DNA of 6,801 bases. Source: UBA7328 sp036479115 (GTDB lineage Bacteria; Bacteroidota; Bacteroidia; Chitinophagales; Saprospiraceae). Shown in pieces: positions 1-6,078 of this stretch. The position numbers were made by a program, and so were the translations under genes. Location: positions 1 to 6,801 of the forward strand of contig JAZGFD010000034.1 of assembly GCA_036479115.1 (NCBI GenBank), written 5' to 3'. The notes under the pieces are model-generated. The model made no database searches. It was given only the letters and a program-made list of their open reading frames with translations, and was not told the origin of the DNA. Position 1 is the stretch's first letter. Every line of letters begins with the position of its first letter.

Positions 1-130
1 AGTTGTTTTGGATGAGATTTACATTTATTGAGATTCGGTGATGCCTGAGTATCAGCTCATTGAAAAAAATATAAAGATCGCCAAAAGAAACTTTTTTGAT
101 TTTGTGTGTTTCCGGAGTGGGCTCATTATT
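1..130. mobile_element. Family A foldback repeat, copy 1 (right part; left end lies outside the window)
   Basis: These 130 bases match 4446-4575 without gaps, with 6 mismatches (at 11, 16, 19, 24, 58 and 62), so about 95% identity. Identity stops sharply at 130/4575. The right edge carries the inverted-repeat end (TTTCCGGAGTGGGCTCA followed by TTATT) that pairs with the left end of the complete copy at 4404-4575. No protein is encoded. The left 42 bp or so of the element would lie before the window start. The right edge overlaps the last two bases of the stop codon of the minus-strand desaturase gene. Dispersal by a transposase acting in trans is inferred, not seen. Confidence 0.8.
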
Positions 131-1199
131 ACAACCTCAAATGGCTATCATCACAATATGGAGGCGATTTTGTCATTTTACAAGTGCATAAACTGACCTT
201 CCTCTTTTTCTCAATATCAAGTATTAATGGTTTGAATTTACTCCCATGATGTGATCCTGTGCAAAAAGGCTGATTTTTGCTATACCCACATTGACAATAT
301 AAATAAGTCCCAGGCTCAAGCTCGGTTCTTAATGGTTTTGTGCCAGTTTGTTTGGTTTTTTTATAAGATGCATTTAGCTCACTTTCGGGTTGTTTTTCTT
401 TGACCAAGGGATACAATACTTGAGCTGCCCAATGGTCATAAGTATTGGTTTGTAAGCCGTAAGTCAGAGGATATTTTCTGGTGTATTTGGCAGTACCAAA
501 TATCTGATCCCATAATGAAAATGTATTTCCAAAATTTCCATTAGGATCTGACACATGATCGCTCAGATCTTGACCATGATGTGCATGGTGAAATGCAGGA
601 GTGATCAATATATGTTCGACCACCCAAGCCATAGGTCGCAATATCTTGTATTTATAAAGTGCCTCATCCCATTTCCAAGTACTATGTGTACTGGTCACAA
701 TTAACTGTTTAAAAATGAGACCCAATATAGCTGCTTGATACATTCCTAAAAAAGTAGCTATAGCAACCCACCAGATATTGGGCATCAATAGGTAATACAC
801 CCAGCTATTTCTATAAGCAGTAAGAATGCCCATGTTTTCTGCTGCATGATGTACCCTGTGATGTTTCCACAGCCAGTCATATTCATGAGCTGATCTATGA
901 TACCAATACTGAGCTAAATCGTCTATCAAAATATAAAAAGGAAATGCTAACCACAATGACCACCCTCCAAATGCTCCTGCTAAATTTGGAAAAAATATAT
1001 TGCCTAAATAAAAAACAATTCCTACTAAAAGAGTTTTGGTAATCGCGACTACAAAAAAACCTATACTCTCCAAAATCCAGTCATCTCTCCTTCTTACTGT
1101 ATTGTGATAGTGACCTAAGATTGTCTCAACAGCTCCGAATACAAAAAGGATTCCCAGTACCAGATAAAGGTCAATGTTAGGTATGTCAAGCCATGTCAT
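129..1199 (-). CDS. Sterol desaturase/fatty acid hydroxylase family membrane protein with C-terminal tandem CDGSH-like iron-sulfur motifs
   Basis: The 356-residue product has an integral membrane di-iron oxygenase part followed by a cysteine-rich tail. Hydrophobic segments lie near residues 11-29, 46-66, 78-96 and 138-165. The three histidine motifs of the fatty acid hydroxylase superfamily are present: H101-x3-H105, H114-x2-H117-H118 and H204-x2-H207-H208. A conserved-looking NFGNTFSLWDQIFGT stretch follows at 222-236. Such enzymes hydroxylate or desaturate lipids using O2; the substrate here cannot be deduced. After a linker (about 265-295) come two CDGSH-type 2Fe-2S motifs. The first has C302, C304, C313 and H317 (CTGSH); the second has C338, C340, C349 and H353 (CDDSH). 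All eight ligand positions are kept. The fusion suggests a built-in electron-transfer or redox-sensing module (inference). The protein ends only three residues after H353, where a mobile repeat begins, so the tail may be clipped. The ATG at 1199 lies 30 bp downstream of a TAACTTTG box. No operon partner is visible. The family call is firm; the function of the tail is not. Confidence 0.9.
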   Translation of the reverse strand: MTWLDIPNIDLYLVLGILFVFGAVETILGHYHNTVRRRDDWILESIGFFVVAITKTLLVGIVFYLGNIFFPNLAGAFGGWSLWLAFPFYILIDDLAQYWYHRSAHEYDWLWKHHRVHHAAENMGILTAYRNSWVYYLLMPNIWWVAIATFLGMYQAAILGLIFKQLIVTSTHSTWKWDEALYKYKILRPMAWVVEHILITPAFHHAHHGQDLSDHVSDPNGNFGNTFSLWDQIFGTAKYTRKYPLTYGLQTNTYDHWAAQVLYPLVKEKQPESELNASYKKTKQTGTKPLRTELEPGTYLYCQCGYSKNQPFCTGSHHGSKFKPLILDIEKKRKVSLCTCKMTKSPPYCDDSHLRL

Positions 1200-1229
1200 A
1201 TATAAGAATTATTATTCAACTCTAAAATA

Positions 1230-1237
1230 CAAAGTTA
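1230..1237 (-). promoter_or_regulatory. Candidate -7 box (TAACTTTG) for the desaturase-CDGSH gene
   Basis: On the minus strand this reads TAACTTTG, a full match to the Bacteroidota -7 consensus TAnnTTTG. Transcription would start about 24 nt before the ATG at 1199. The nearest upstream TTTG is 24 bp away, slightly longer than the usual -33/-7 spacing, so the -33 element is uncertain. Confidence 0.5.
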
Positions 1238-1318
1238 ATCGGGAGTTTTCATTTACATGTGCAAATTCATACCTAAAGACTTTCTTTTCACGATTCGGCA
1301 TATAGATAAATATGTCAC

Positions 1319-1366
1319 CTTAGCATTCATCTTAGCATTCATCTTAGCATTCATCTTAGCATTGAT
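1319..1366. repeat. 12-bp tandem repeat, four units
   Basis: The unit CTTAGCATTCAT occurs four times head to tail; the first three are identical and the last has one change (CTTAGCATTGAT). The period is a multiple of three, and the minus strand reads as Met-Asn-Ala-Lys repeats in one short frame that closes at 1253. The repeat lies between two divergent promoters, about 120 bp from the desaturase start and 150 bp from the aacS start. Copy-number slippage could change spacing here, but nothing in the sequence shows that it does. Confidence 0.9.
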
Positions 1367-1466
1367 TTCGAAAAGATTATCTGTTTATAAAACATTGAGA
1401 TGAGGGCTTCTGCTTCTTTGGTTTTAAAGAAAGAACAACATCCAAAATAAGTTTTCCAATTTTCAT

Positions 1467-1499
1467 TTTGTCATCCTCGAATTTATTGATTTATTTTAC
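1467..1499 (+). promoter_or_regulatory. Weak promoter candidate for aacS
   Basis: TTTG at 1467-1470 is followed after 21 bp by TATTTTAC at 1492-1499. This is a partial match to the Bacteroidota TTTG / TAnnTTTG arrangement: the spacing is right but the last two bases of the -7 box differ. It would give a leader of about a dozen nucleotides before the ATG at 1518. There is no Shine-Dalgarno sequence, as is usual in this phylum. Confidence 0.25.
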
Positions 1500-1517
1500 A
1501 AAAAGAAACGCATATAA

Positions 1518-3485
1518 ATGAGTCTAATTAAGCTTTGGGAGCCAGCATGGTATTTTATTCAAAATTCCAATTTGAAGAATTTTGAAAATTGGTTGAAGGA
1601 AAGTAAATCTTTGCATTTTGAAGACTATAATGCAATATGGAGATGGAGCATTACTAATGTAGATGTATTTTGGACATGTATCCTAGAATATTACGATGTT
1701 CAATATTCCGGTAGCTATTCCCAGCCTTTGTCAACTGAAAAAATGCCTGGTGTTAAATGGTTTGAAGGAATAGAATTAAGTTATGGCCAACATCTCCTAC
1801 GTCATAAAAATGATAATAGAGAAGCACTAGTATTTATAAATGAGACCAGTAAAAAGACAATTTCCTGGGCTACACTACAAAATGAAATTAGAGCTTGTCA
1901 AAGATATTTGAAATCAATAGGTGTAAAAAAAGGCGATGTGGTAGCAGCTTATTTACCCAATATTCCTGAGGCTATAAGCTGTTTTATTGCAGTGAATTCT
2001 CTAGGGGCCGTATGGACATGCTGTTCTCCAGATTTTGGAGAATCTACAGTAATAGAACGATTTTCTCAATGTACTCCTGTAGCTTTAATAGCTGGTAATG
2101 GTTACCAATATGGAGGAAAAATATTTGATAGACAATCATCAGTTTCAAAAATACAATCTAGTGTTAGTAGTATAAAAGATACACTTCTAATTTCATATCA
2201 AAATTTTGATTTAAATCTGGAAAATGTAACGCATTGGGATGAAATATTAAAAAAATCGCGTCTTTCCAGAGTGCCTATTCGTTTTACCAGCGTGCCTTTT
2301 GATCATCCCATCTGGATTCTTTATTCTTCTGGCACCACTGGTAAGCCGAAGGCCATTACCCATTCTCATGGAGGTGTTTTATTAGAGCATTTAAAGTATA
2401 CCCATCTTCAGAATGATATAAAGGCAGAGGAATACTTTTTTTGGTATTCGACAACAGGGTGGATGATGTGGAATTTTTTACAATCTACTTTACTAGTGGG
2501 TGCTATTCCTGTGCTGTATGATGGCAGCCCTGCTTATCCTGATTTGACGATACTTTGGAAAATGATTGATAAAATTGGTATCCATCACTTTGGTACAAGT
2601 GCTCCTTTCCTAACTGCTTGTATGAAGGAAGATATTCCCATCAATAAATTATTTTCATTGCATTCTCTTCGATCTATTGAGTCTACAGGTGCCCCATTAC
2701 CTCCTGAAGTATTTGAGTGGATTTATGAGAAAATCAAAGATGACGTGTGGCTTTGCTCAATGAGTGGAGGGACCGATGTATGTACTGCATTTGTAGGAAG
2801 CAGCCCATATTTACCAGTGTACAAAGGATATATACAATCCAGAGCATTGGGATGTGCCCTTTTTGCATACGACGAAAATGGGGAACGACTCAATGCGTCA
2901 TTAGGTGAAATGGTCATTGAAAAACCGATGCCTTCAATGCCTATTTATTTTTGGAATGACGAAGGGAATAAAAGATATAAATCGAGTTATTTTGAAGAAT
3001 ATCCAGGAAAATGGAGGCATGGTGATTGGATCAATATTCAATCGAATGGCGCCCTCACTATTCATGGCCGATCTGATGCTACCCTCAACAGGAACGGAAT
3101 CAGAATTGGAACTGCTGAAATCTATAGTGTGATGGATGATATAAAAGGAGTAAAAGACAGTCTTATTATTAATTTTGAAAAAAATGATGTGGATGTAATG
3201 CCTCTTTTTATTGTCTTAGAAGGGTCTGTTAAATTAGACGTTAATCTAAAAAAGATTATTAAAAACACGCTTCGTATTCAATGTTCTCCTAGGCATATTC
3301 CTACCAGTATTATCACCTTGCCTGATATACCATACACCCTCAGCGGAAAGAAAATGGAAGTGCCCGTAAAAAAGCTGATAATGAAGATGACCAAACCTTC
3401 GGAACTCAATAGAGATTCTATAAAAAATCCAGAAGCAATGGATTTTATAATTGAAAATATAGATCTCATTTTATCCAAATGTTAA
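1518..3485 (+). CDS. aacS: Acetoacetyl-CoA synthetase (acetoacetate--CoA ligase)
   Basis: This is an adenylate-forming acyl-CoA ligase of 655 residues, full length for acetoacetyl-CoA synthetases. It would activate acetoacetate with ATP and CoA to acetoacetyl-CoA in the cytoplasm, feeding ketone-body, polyhydroxybutyrate or leucine-derived carbon into thiolase reactions. The N-terminal cap holds the MPGVKWFEG motif (76-84) typical of this subfamily. GAVWTCCSPDFG (163-174) is also characteristic. The ATP-binding P-loop is YSSGTTGKPKA (269-279). Further adenylation motifs are STGAPL (389-394), GGTD (417-420), HGDW (501-504) and the hinge GRSDATLNRNGIRIG (517-531). The C-terminal catalytic lysine is K611 in LSGKKMEVPVKKL (608-620). 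All key residues are present, so the enzyme is probably active. The gene stands alone: divergent from the desaturase, convergent with yajC, with no thiolase or CoA-transferase nearby. Acetyl- or propionyl-CoA synthetase is unlikely given the subfamily motifs and the length. Confidence 0.95.
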   Translation: MSLIKLWEPAWYFIQNSNLKNFENWLKESKSLHFEDYNAIWRWSITNVDVFWTCILEYYDVQYSGSYSQPLSTEKMPGVKWFEGIELSYGQHLLRHKNDNREALVFINETSKKTISWATLQNEIRACQRYLKSIGVKKGDVVAAYLPNIPEAISCFIAVNSLGAVWTCCSPDFGESTVIERFSQCTPVALIAGNGYQYGGKIFDRQSSVSKIQSSVSSIKDTLLISYQNFDLNLENVTHWDEILKKSRLSRVPIRFTSVPFDHPIWILYSSGTTGKPKAITHSHGGVLLEHLKYTHLQNDIKAEEYFFWYSTTGWMMWNFLQSTLLVGAIPVLYDGSPAYPDLTILWKMIDKIGIHHFGTSAPFLTACMKEDIPINKLFSLHSLRSIESTGAPLPPEVFEWIYEKIKDDVWLCSMSGGTDVCTAFVGSSPYLPVYKGYIQSRALGCALFAYDENGERLNASLGEMVIEKPMPSMPIYFWNDEGNKRYKSSYFEEYPGKWRHGDWINIQSNGALTIHGRSDATLNRNGIRIGTAEIYSVMDDIKGVKDSLIINFEKNDVDVMPLFIVLEGSVKLDVNLKKIIKNTLRIQCSPRHIPTSIITLPDIPYTLSGKKMEVPVKKLIMKMTKPSELNRDSIKNPEAMDFIIENIDLILSKC

Positions 3486-3607
3486 AACAAACGGGTCAAA
3501 GAACCATTTTCGCTTATATTCTTAATTTCATTGGCATACCAAAGATGTCTCAAAATGGTACTACTCTACTGTAAATCTACTTTATTGATATTCTTAAAGT
3601 ATTGATA
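3486..3607. repeat. Convergent gap with an inverted and a direct repeat; possible weak bidirectional terminator
   Basis: Between the ends of aacS and yajC, ACCATTTT (3503-3510) is repeated inverted as AAAATGGT (3552-3559) with a 41-nt loop. TATTGATATT occurs twice in direct orientation (3583-3592 and 3600-3609), the second copy overlapping the yajC stop. No compact GC-rich stem with a T-tract is visible, so calling this a terminator would be a guess based mainly on its position. Confidence 0.3.
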
Positions 3608-3904
3608 TTACTTTTTAAAAGTCTCAGTAAATTCCTTTGATACAAAAGAGCGTAATACTCTTATTTGTGCTTTTTGATCTACCATTAAAGTGACCTCTTT
3701 TTCATCCATTTTTACAATTTTTCCTATTATACCACTTGAAGTGACTACTTCACTTCCTTTGGTAAGCTCTTCTGAAAATTTTGCCTGTTCCTTTTGCTTT
3801 TTTGCCTGAGGGCGAATAAAAAAGAAATACATGACAATTACAATCATCGCTAAAGGCAAAAACTGCATAATGGTGTTTGAGTCTTGTAATATATACAATA
3901 ACAT
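3608..3904 (-). CDS. yajC: Preprotein translocase subunit YajC
   Basis: This 98-residue protein has the family's layout: a short periplasm-facing N-terminus, one membrane segment (about 14-30), the FIRPQ signature (29-33), a lysine-rich cytoplasmic stretch (AKKQKEQAK, 34-42) and a small basic beta domain with the GSEVVTSSGIIGKIV motif (50-64). YajC joins SecDF and YidC as an accessory of the SecYEG translocon in the inner membrane. The length is normal. The ATG at 3904 keeps the short leader before the membrane segment; M13 is an alternative start that would barely spare the helix, so I prefer the longer form. The gene is alone, convergent with aacS. Its 5' side is unusual: a family B mobile element begins only 15 bp upstream of the start codon, so most of the original upstream DNA has been displaced. 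Confidence 0.95.
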   Translation of the reverse strand: MLLYILQDSNTIMQFLPLAMIVIVMYFFFIRPQAKKQKEQAKFSEELTKGSEVVTSSGIIGKIVKMDEKEVTLMVDQKAQIRVLRSFVSKEFTETFKK

Positions 3905-3919
3905 AGTATAGTTTTTTTT

Positions 3920-4034
3920 GTAACAACTCAGGTGGTTTGCTATTTAGAGGTGGAACGAAAACTCATAAAAATTAAAAATGATAGTCTTCATTCAACCATT
4001 ATATTATCGCAATGAATCCCATCTGAGTAGTTGC
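3920..4034. mobile_element. Family B element, copy 0 (short, divergent)
   Basis: The left end GTAACAACTCAGGTGG (3920-3935) differs from the family B end GTAACTACTCAGGTGG at one base. The inverted right end (4019-4034, reading GCAACTACTCAGATGG on the other strand) differs at two. Next to the left end, TTTGCTATTTAGAGG resembles the sub-terminal sequence of other copies (TGTGCTTTTGAG). The 115-bp core is otherwise not clearly alignable with copies 1 and 2. Flanking octamers (TTTTTTTT and GATTTATG) do not match, so any target duplication has decayed or the ends come from different events. It lies 15 bp from the yajC start codon. Confidence 0.55.
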
Positions 4035-4052
4035 GATTTATGATTTCTGGTG

Positions 4053-4060
4053 CAAAGTAA
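4053..4060 (-). promoter_or_regulatory. Weak -7-like box (TTACTTTG) possibly original to yajC
   Basis: On the minus strand this reads TTACTTTG, one base off TAnnTTTG. It lies beyond family B copy 0 as seen from yajC, so if it was the native promoter the element now separates it from the gene by about 150 bp. The match is weak and no firm -33 box is seen. Confidence 0.2.
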
Positions 4061-4126
4061 TCAATACTATAAGAAGCAAGAAAAGCAGAGTGGAAATGTA
4101 TGAATACAAGTCAATATTTTTTACTT

Positions 4127-4343
4127 GTAACTACTCAGGTGGGGCGCTTTTGAGGTAAAAAGTTGCTATTTTATTGCTAGACACAAACTATTTTTATATT
4201 AATAGCAGCGCTTTTACTAACATATTTTATGTGTTAGTGAATCTCGATTATGTTGCCATATCTTCGATTTGAGACATAAATTACCGAAGTCTAATGATAA
4301 AAGAGATTTTTTTAGTCAAAATTGATACTAAAGGAGTAGTTAC
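4127..4343. mobile_element. Family B element, copy 1 (217 bp)
   Basis: The left end GTAACTACTCAGGTGG (4127-4142) pairs with an inverted right end finishing at 4343 (GTAACTACTCCTTTAG on the other strand). Flanking octamers TTTTACTT (4119-4126) and TTGTACTT (4344-4351) agree at 7 of 8 positions, consistent with an aged 8-bp target duplication. The whole element aligns with copy 2 (4751-4987) at roughly 80-85% identity by eye, lacking about 20 bp found there after position 4154. No reading frame is present, so it is a non-autonomous element. An internal hairpin lies at 4216-4238. The GTAA ends plus 8-bp duplications resemble the IS66 family (established family trait; the link is inference). Confidence 0.8.
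4216..4238. repeat. Internal hairpin of family B copy 1
   Basis: ACTAACATAT and ATGTGTTAGT form a 10-bp stem with one G-T wobble around a TTT loop. The matching segment of copy 2 (4861-4883) still folds after several changes, in a slightly shifted register: CTTA pairs with TAAG where copy 1 has CATA with TATG. Confidence 0.55.
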
Positions 4344-4403
4344 TTGTACTTTAATACCATTCAAGTGTTGAGGTGTAATTCAAATTGTCGCTTTGTCACA
4401 AAT

Positions 4404-4575
4404 ATTATTGAGTCCACCCCGGAAACAGACATTTTTCACAAAATGAGTTGTTTTGCATGAAATATACAATTATTGAGATTCGGTGATGCCTGAGTATCAG
4501 CTAATTCAAAAAAATATAAAGATCGCCAAAAGAAACTTTTTTGATTTTGTGTGTTTCCGGAGTGGGCTCATTATT
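4404..4575. mobile_element. Family A foldback element, complete copy 2 (172 bp)
   Basis: The left end (TGAGTCCACCCCGGAAACA from 4409) is repeated inverted at the right end (TGAGCCCACTCCGGAAACA on the other strand, from 4570). The arms continue to pair imperfectly through AGTTGTTTTG (4446-4455) towards a central CTGA-GTA-TCAG hairpin at 4490-4500, so the whole element is one long imperfect palindrome. Positions 4446-4575 are about 95% identical to 1-130. TTAT occurs just outside both TGAG/CTCA ends (4405-4408 and 4571-4574). It could be a target duplication, but the other copy also has TTATT at its right edge, so it may belong to the element. There is no coding capacity. Confidence 0.8.
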
Positions 4576-4729
4576 GACAAAAATTTCGCCAAAGCTTGCT
4601 GTATTGCTTTATATGAAATGCATTCGAGTGTTCATAATTGTCTTGATATTGACTAAATAATTGTATTCAATGGTAATTTACTATTGCAACTTGATAGCAG
4701 CCTGCATTATAATGATAAATCAAAAAGAC

Positions 4730-4737
4730 TAACTTTG
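4730..4737 (+). promoter_or_regulatory. Candidate native -7 box (TAACTTTG) of fbaA, now separated from the gene
   Basis: TAACTTTG fully matches the Bacteroidota TAnnTTTG consensus and is the same octamer as the one upstream of the desaturase gene. Removing family B copy 2 and one target duplication would place it about 22 bp before the fbaA ATG, a normal leader length. In the present arrangement the gap is 267 bp. No TTG lies at the ideal -33 distance; the nearest is about 36 bp upstream. Confidence 0.5.
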
Positions 4738-4742
4738 CCGAC

Positions 4743-4750
4743 CTAAAATC
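4743..4750 (+). repeat. Left target-site duplication of family B copy 2
   Basis: CTAAAATC directly precedes the GTAA end of the element and is repeated exactly at 4988-4995 directly after its other end. Confidence 0.85.
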
Positions 4751-4987
4751 GTAACTACTCAGGTCGTGTGCTTTTGAGACCTGTCTGCAAAACAGCTAGG
4801 TAAAAAATTGCTATTTTATTACTAGATACAAGCTATTTTTGTATTAATAACAGCGCTATTACTAACTTATTTTAAGTATTAGTGAATCTTGATTATGTTG
4901 TCACACATACGATTTGAAACATAAATTGTTAAACTTTAGTGTTAAAAGAGATTTTTTTTCAAAATTTAATACTACCTGAGTAGTTAC
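4751..4987. mobile_element. Family B element, copy 2 (237 bp), inserted just upstream of fbaA
   Basis: The ends are GTAACTACTCAGGTCG (left, from 4751) and GTAACTACTCAGGTAG (right, read on the other strand from 4987), matching at 14 of 16 positions. The element is bordered by a perfect 8-bp direct repeat, CTAAAATC, the clearest sign of transposition in this window. The body aligns with copy 1 but carries about 20 extra bases, which form a small hairpin (ACCTGT at 4779-4784 with ACAG and AGGT up to 4802). No protein is encoded. The intact duplication suggests that this is the youngest of the family B copies here. It ends 17 bp before the fbaA start codon. IS66-type mobilisation in trans is inferred from the GTAA termini and the 8-bp duplication. 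Confidence 0.9.
4834..4841 (+). promoter_or_regulatory. Possible -7 box inside family B copy 2 facing fbaA
   Basis: TATTTTTG matches TAnnTTTG and is preceded by TTG at 4808-4810, a 23-bp spacing that is somewhat long. Copy 1 has TATTTTTA at the same place, so the match depends on one base. Such boxes arise easily by chance in AT-rich DNA. Confidence 0.2.
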
Positions 4988-4995
4988 CTAAAATC
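4988..4995 (+). repeat. Right target-site duplication of family B copy 2
   Basis: CTAAAATC is an exact copy of 4743-4750. It sits 9 bp upstream of the fbaA ATG, so the insertion hit the 5' leader of fbaA. Confidence 0.85.
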
Positions 4996-5004
4996 AATAA
5001 AAAT

Positions 5005-6078
5005 ATGTCATCAAAATTTAGACATGGAGTGATTACTGGACAAGAGGTTACTGACTTGTTCAATTATGCAAATGAGCAAAATTTCGCCATTCCTGCAGTG
5101 AATGTTGTAGGTAGCAATTCTATCAATGCTGTGATGGAAACTGCTAGAGAAGTAAATTCTCCTGTGATTATTCAATTTTCAAATGGAGGAAGCGTATTTA
5201 ATGCTGGTAAATCACTGAATAATGAGGATCAACTTGCCGCTATAAAAGGAGCAACAGCAGGTGCTTATCATGTGCATATGCTTGCTGAAATGTATGGAGT
5301 TACTGTTGTGTTACATACTGACCACTGTGCTAAAAAATTATTGCCTTGGATTTCTGGACTTCTCGGAGAAAGTGAGAAATTCTTTGAGATGACTGGTAAG
5401 CCGTTATATAGTTCACATATGTTAGATTTATCAGAAGAGCCATTATTAGAAAATATCGAAGTTTGCTCAGAGTATTTTAAGAGGATGAGTAAGATGGATA
5501 TGACCATAGAGATCGAATTAGGAGTAACGGGGGGCGAAGAAGATGGTGTAGACAATACTGATATTGACAGCTCAAGATTATACACACAACCAGAGGAAGT
5601 GTCAGAAGCTTATGAAGCCTTGCTGAAGATTTCAGAAAGATTTACTATTGCTGCAGCATTTGGCAACGTGCATGGTGTGTATAAGCCCGGCAACGTGGAA
5701 CTCAAACCTGTAATCCTGAAAAACAGTCAGGATTTTGTAAGCAAAAAATTTAAAACAACTTCAAAGCAACCTTTAAATTTTGTTTTTCATGGCGGATCTG
5801 GCTGTAGTACTGAAGACATCAGAGAAGCTATTGGCTATGGTGCCATTAAAATGAATATTGATACTGATATGCAATGGGCATTTTGGTCAGGAGTACATAA
5901 TTATTATAATGCCAATAAAGAATACCTCCAAGGTCAATTGGGAAACCCTGATGGTGATGATGTTCCTAATAAAAAATATTATGATCCTAGAAAGTGGCTT
6001 AGAGAAGGAGAAACTGCTTTTGTAAAGAGACTTGTCAAGGCTTATGAGGATTTGAATTGTATAGGAAAAAATAAATAA
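5005..6078 (+). CDS. fbaA: Class II (type A) fructose-bisphosphate aldolase
   Basis: This zinc-dependent cytoplasmic enzyme interconverts fructose 1,6-bisphosphate with dihydroxyacetone phosphate and glyceraldehyde 3-phosphate in glycolysis and gluconeogenesis. The 357 residues fit the class IIA family (E. coli FbaA has 359). Visible active-site features are HTDHC (104-108; D106 as proton donor and H107 as zinc ligand by analogy with E. coli D109/H110), ELGVTGGEEDG (171-181; second metal and loop glutamates), NVHG with zinc ligand H223, FHGGSG with H262 (261-266), NIDTD (284-288) for substrate and cation binding, and YDPR with R329, equivalent to the phosphate-binding R331. No key residue is missing. 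The ATG at 5005 matches the normal N-terminus; there is no Shine-Dalgarno sequence. The gene is monocistronic, with a likely terminator immediately downstream. Its leader has been split by a family B element with a perfect target duplication, so expression must come either by readthrough of the element or from a promoter within it. Confidence 0.97.
   Translation: MSSKFRHGVITGQEVTDLFNYANEQNFAIPAVNVVGSNSINAVMETAREVNSPVIIQFSNGGSVFNAGKSLNNEDQLAAIKGATAGAYHVHMLAEMYGVTVVLHTDHCAKKLLPWISGLLGESEKFFEMTGKPLYSSHMLDLSEEPLLENIEVCSEYFKRMSKMDMTIEIELGVTGGEEDGVDNTDIDSSRLYTQPEEVSEAYEALLKISERFTIAAAFGNVHGVYKPGNVELKPVILKNSQDFVSKKFKTTSKQPLNFVFHGGSGCSTEDIREAIGYGAIKMNIDTDMQWAFWSGVHNYYNANKEYLQGQLGNPDGDDVPNKKYYDPRKWLREGETAFVKRLVKAYEDLNCIGKNK

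Larger units (their letters stand above)
1200..1517. other. Divergent intergenic region between the desaturase gene and aacS
   Basis: This 318-bp gap separates two divergent genes. It holds a minus-strand -7-like box (1230-1237), a four-unit 12-bp tandem repeat (1319-1366) and a weak promoter candidate for aacS near its right end. I found no RNA gene, and only a 33-codon minus-strand reading frame over the repeat, which I do not believe is a gene. Confidence 0.6.
3905..5004. other. 1.1-kb divergent intergenic region packed with short mobile elements
   Basis: No believable gene lies between the divergent yajC and fbaA genes. About 740 of 1100 bases belong to four short non-coding elements: family B copies at 3920-4034, 4127-4343 and 4751-4987, and a complete family A copy at 4404-4575. 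The rest (4035-4126, 4344-4403, 4576-4750) appears to be the original intergenic DNA and holds the candidate native promoters of both genes. Confidence 0.8.

Noticed and set aside
1253..1354. Minus-strand 33-codon frame beginning with three Met-Asn-Ala-Lys repeats
   Set aside because: The coding look comes from the 12-bp tandem repeat. The rest of the frame is short and without recognisable features.
1319..1366. Short repeat array considered as a CRISPR
   Set aside because: The units are 12 bp and directly adjacent with no spacers, and there are no cas genes.
2723..3478. Open frames of 64-75 codons overlapping the 3' half of aacS (both strands)
   Set aside because: They lie entirely inside a well-supported gene in other frames and encode nothing recognisable; they are shadows of aacS.
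3868..3904. Alternative start at M13 for yajC
   Set aside because: It would leave the protein starting right at the membrane segment. The longer form with a short leader fits the family better.
3920..4987. Family B and A sequences considered as riboswitches or attenuators of fbaA and yajC
   Set aside because: The inverted ends, an 8-bp target duplication and multiple dispersed copies identify them as mobile elements. A regulatory effect is possible but secondary.
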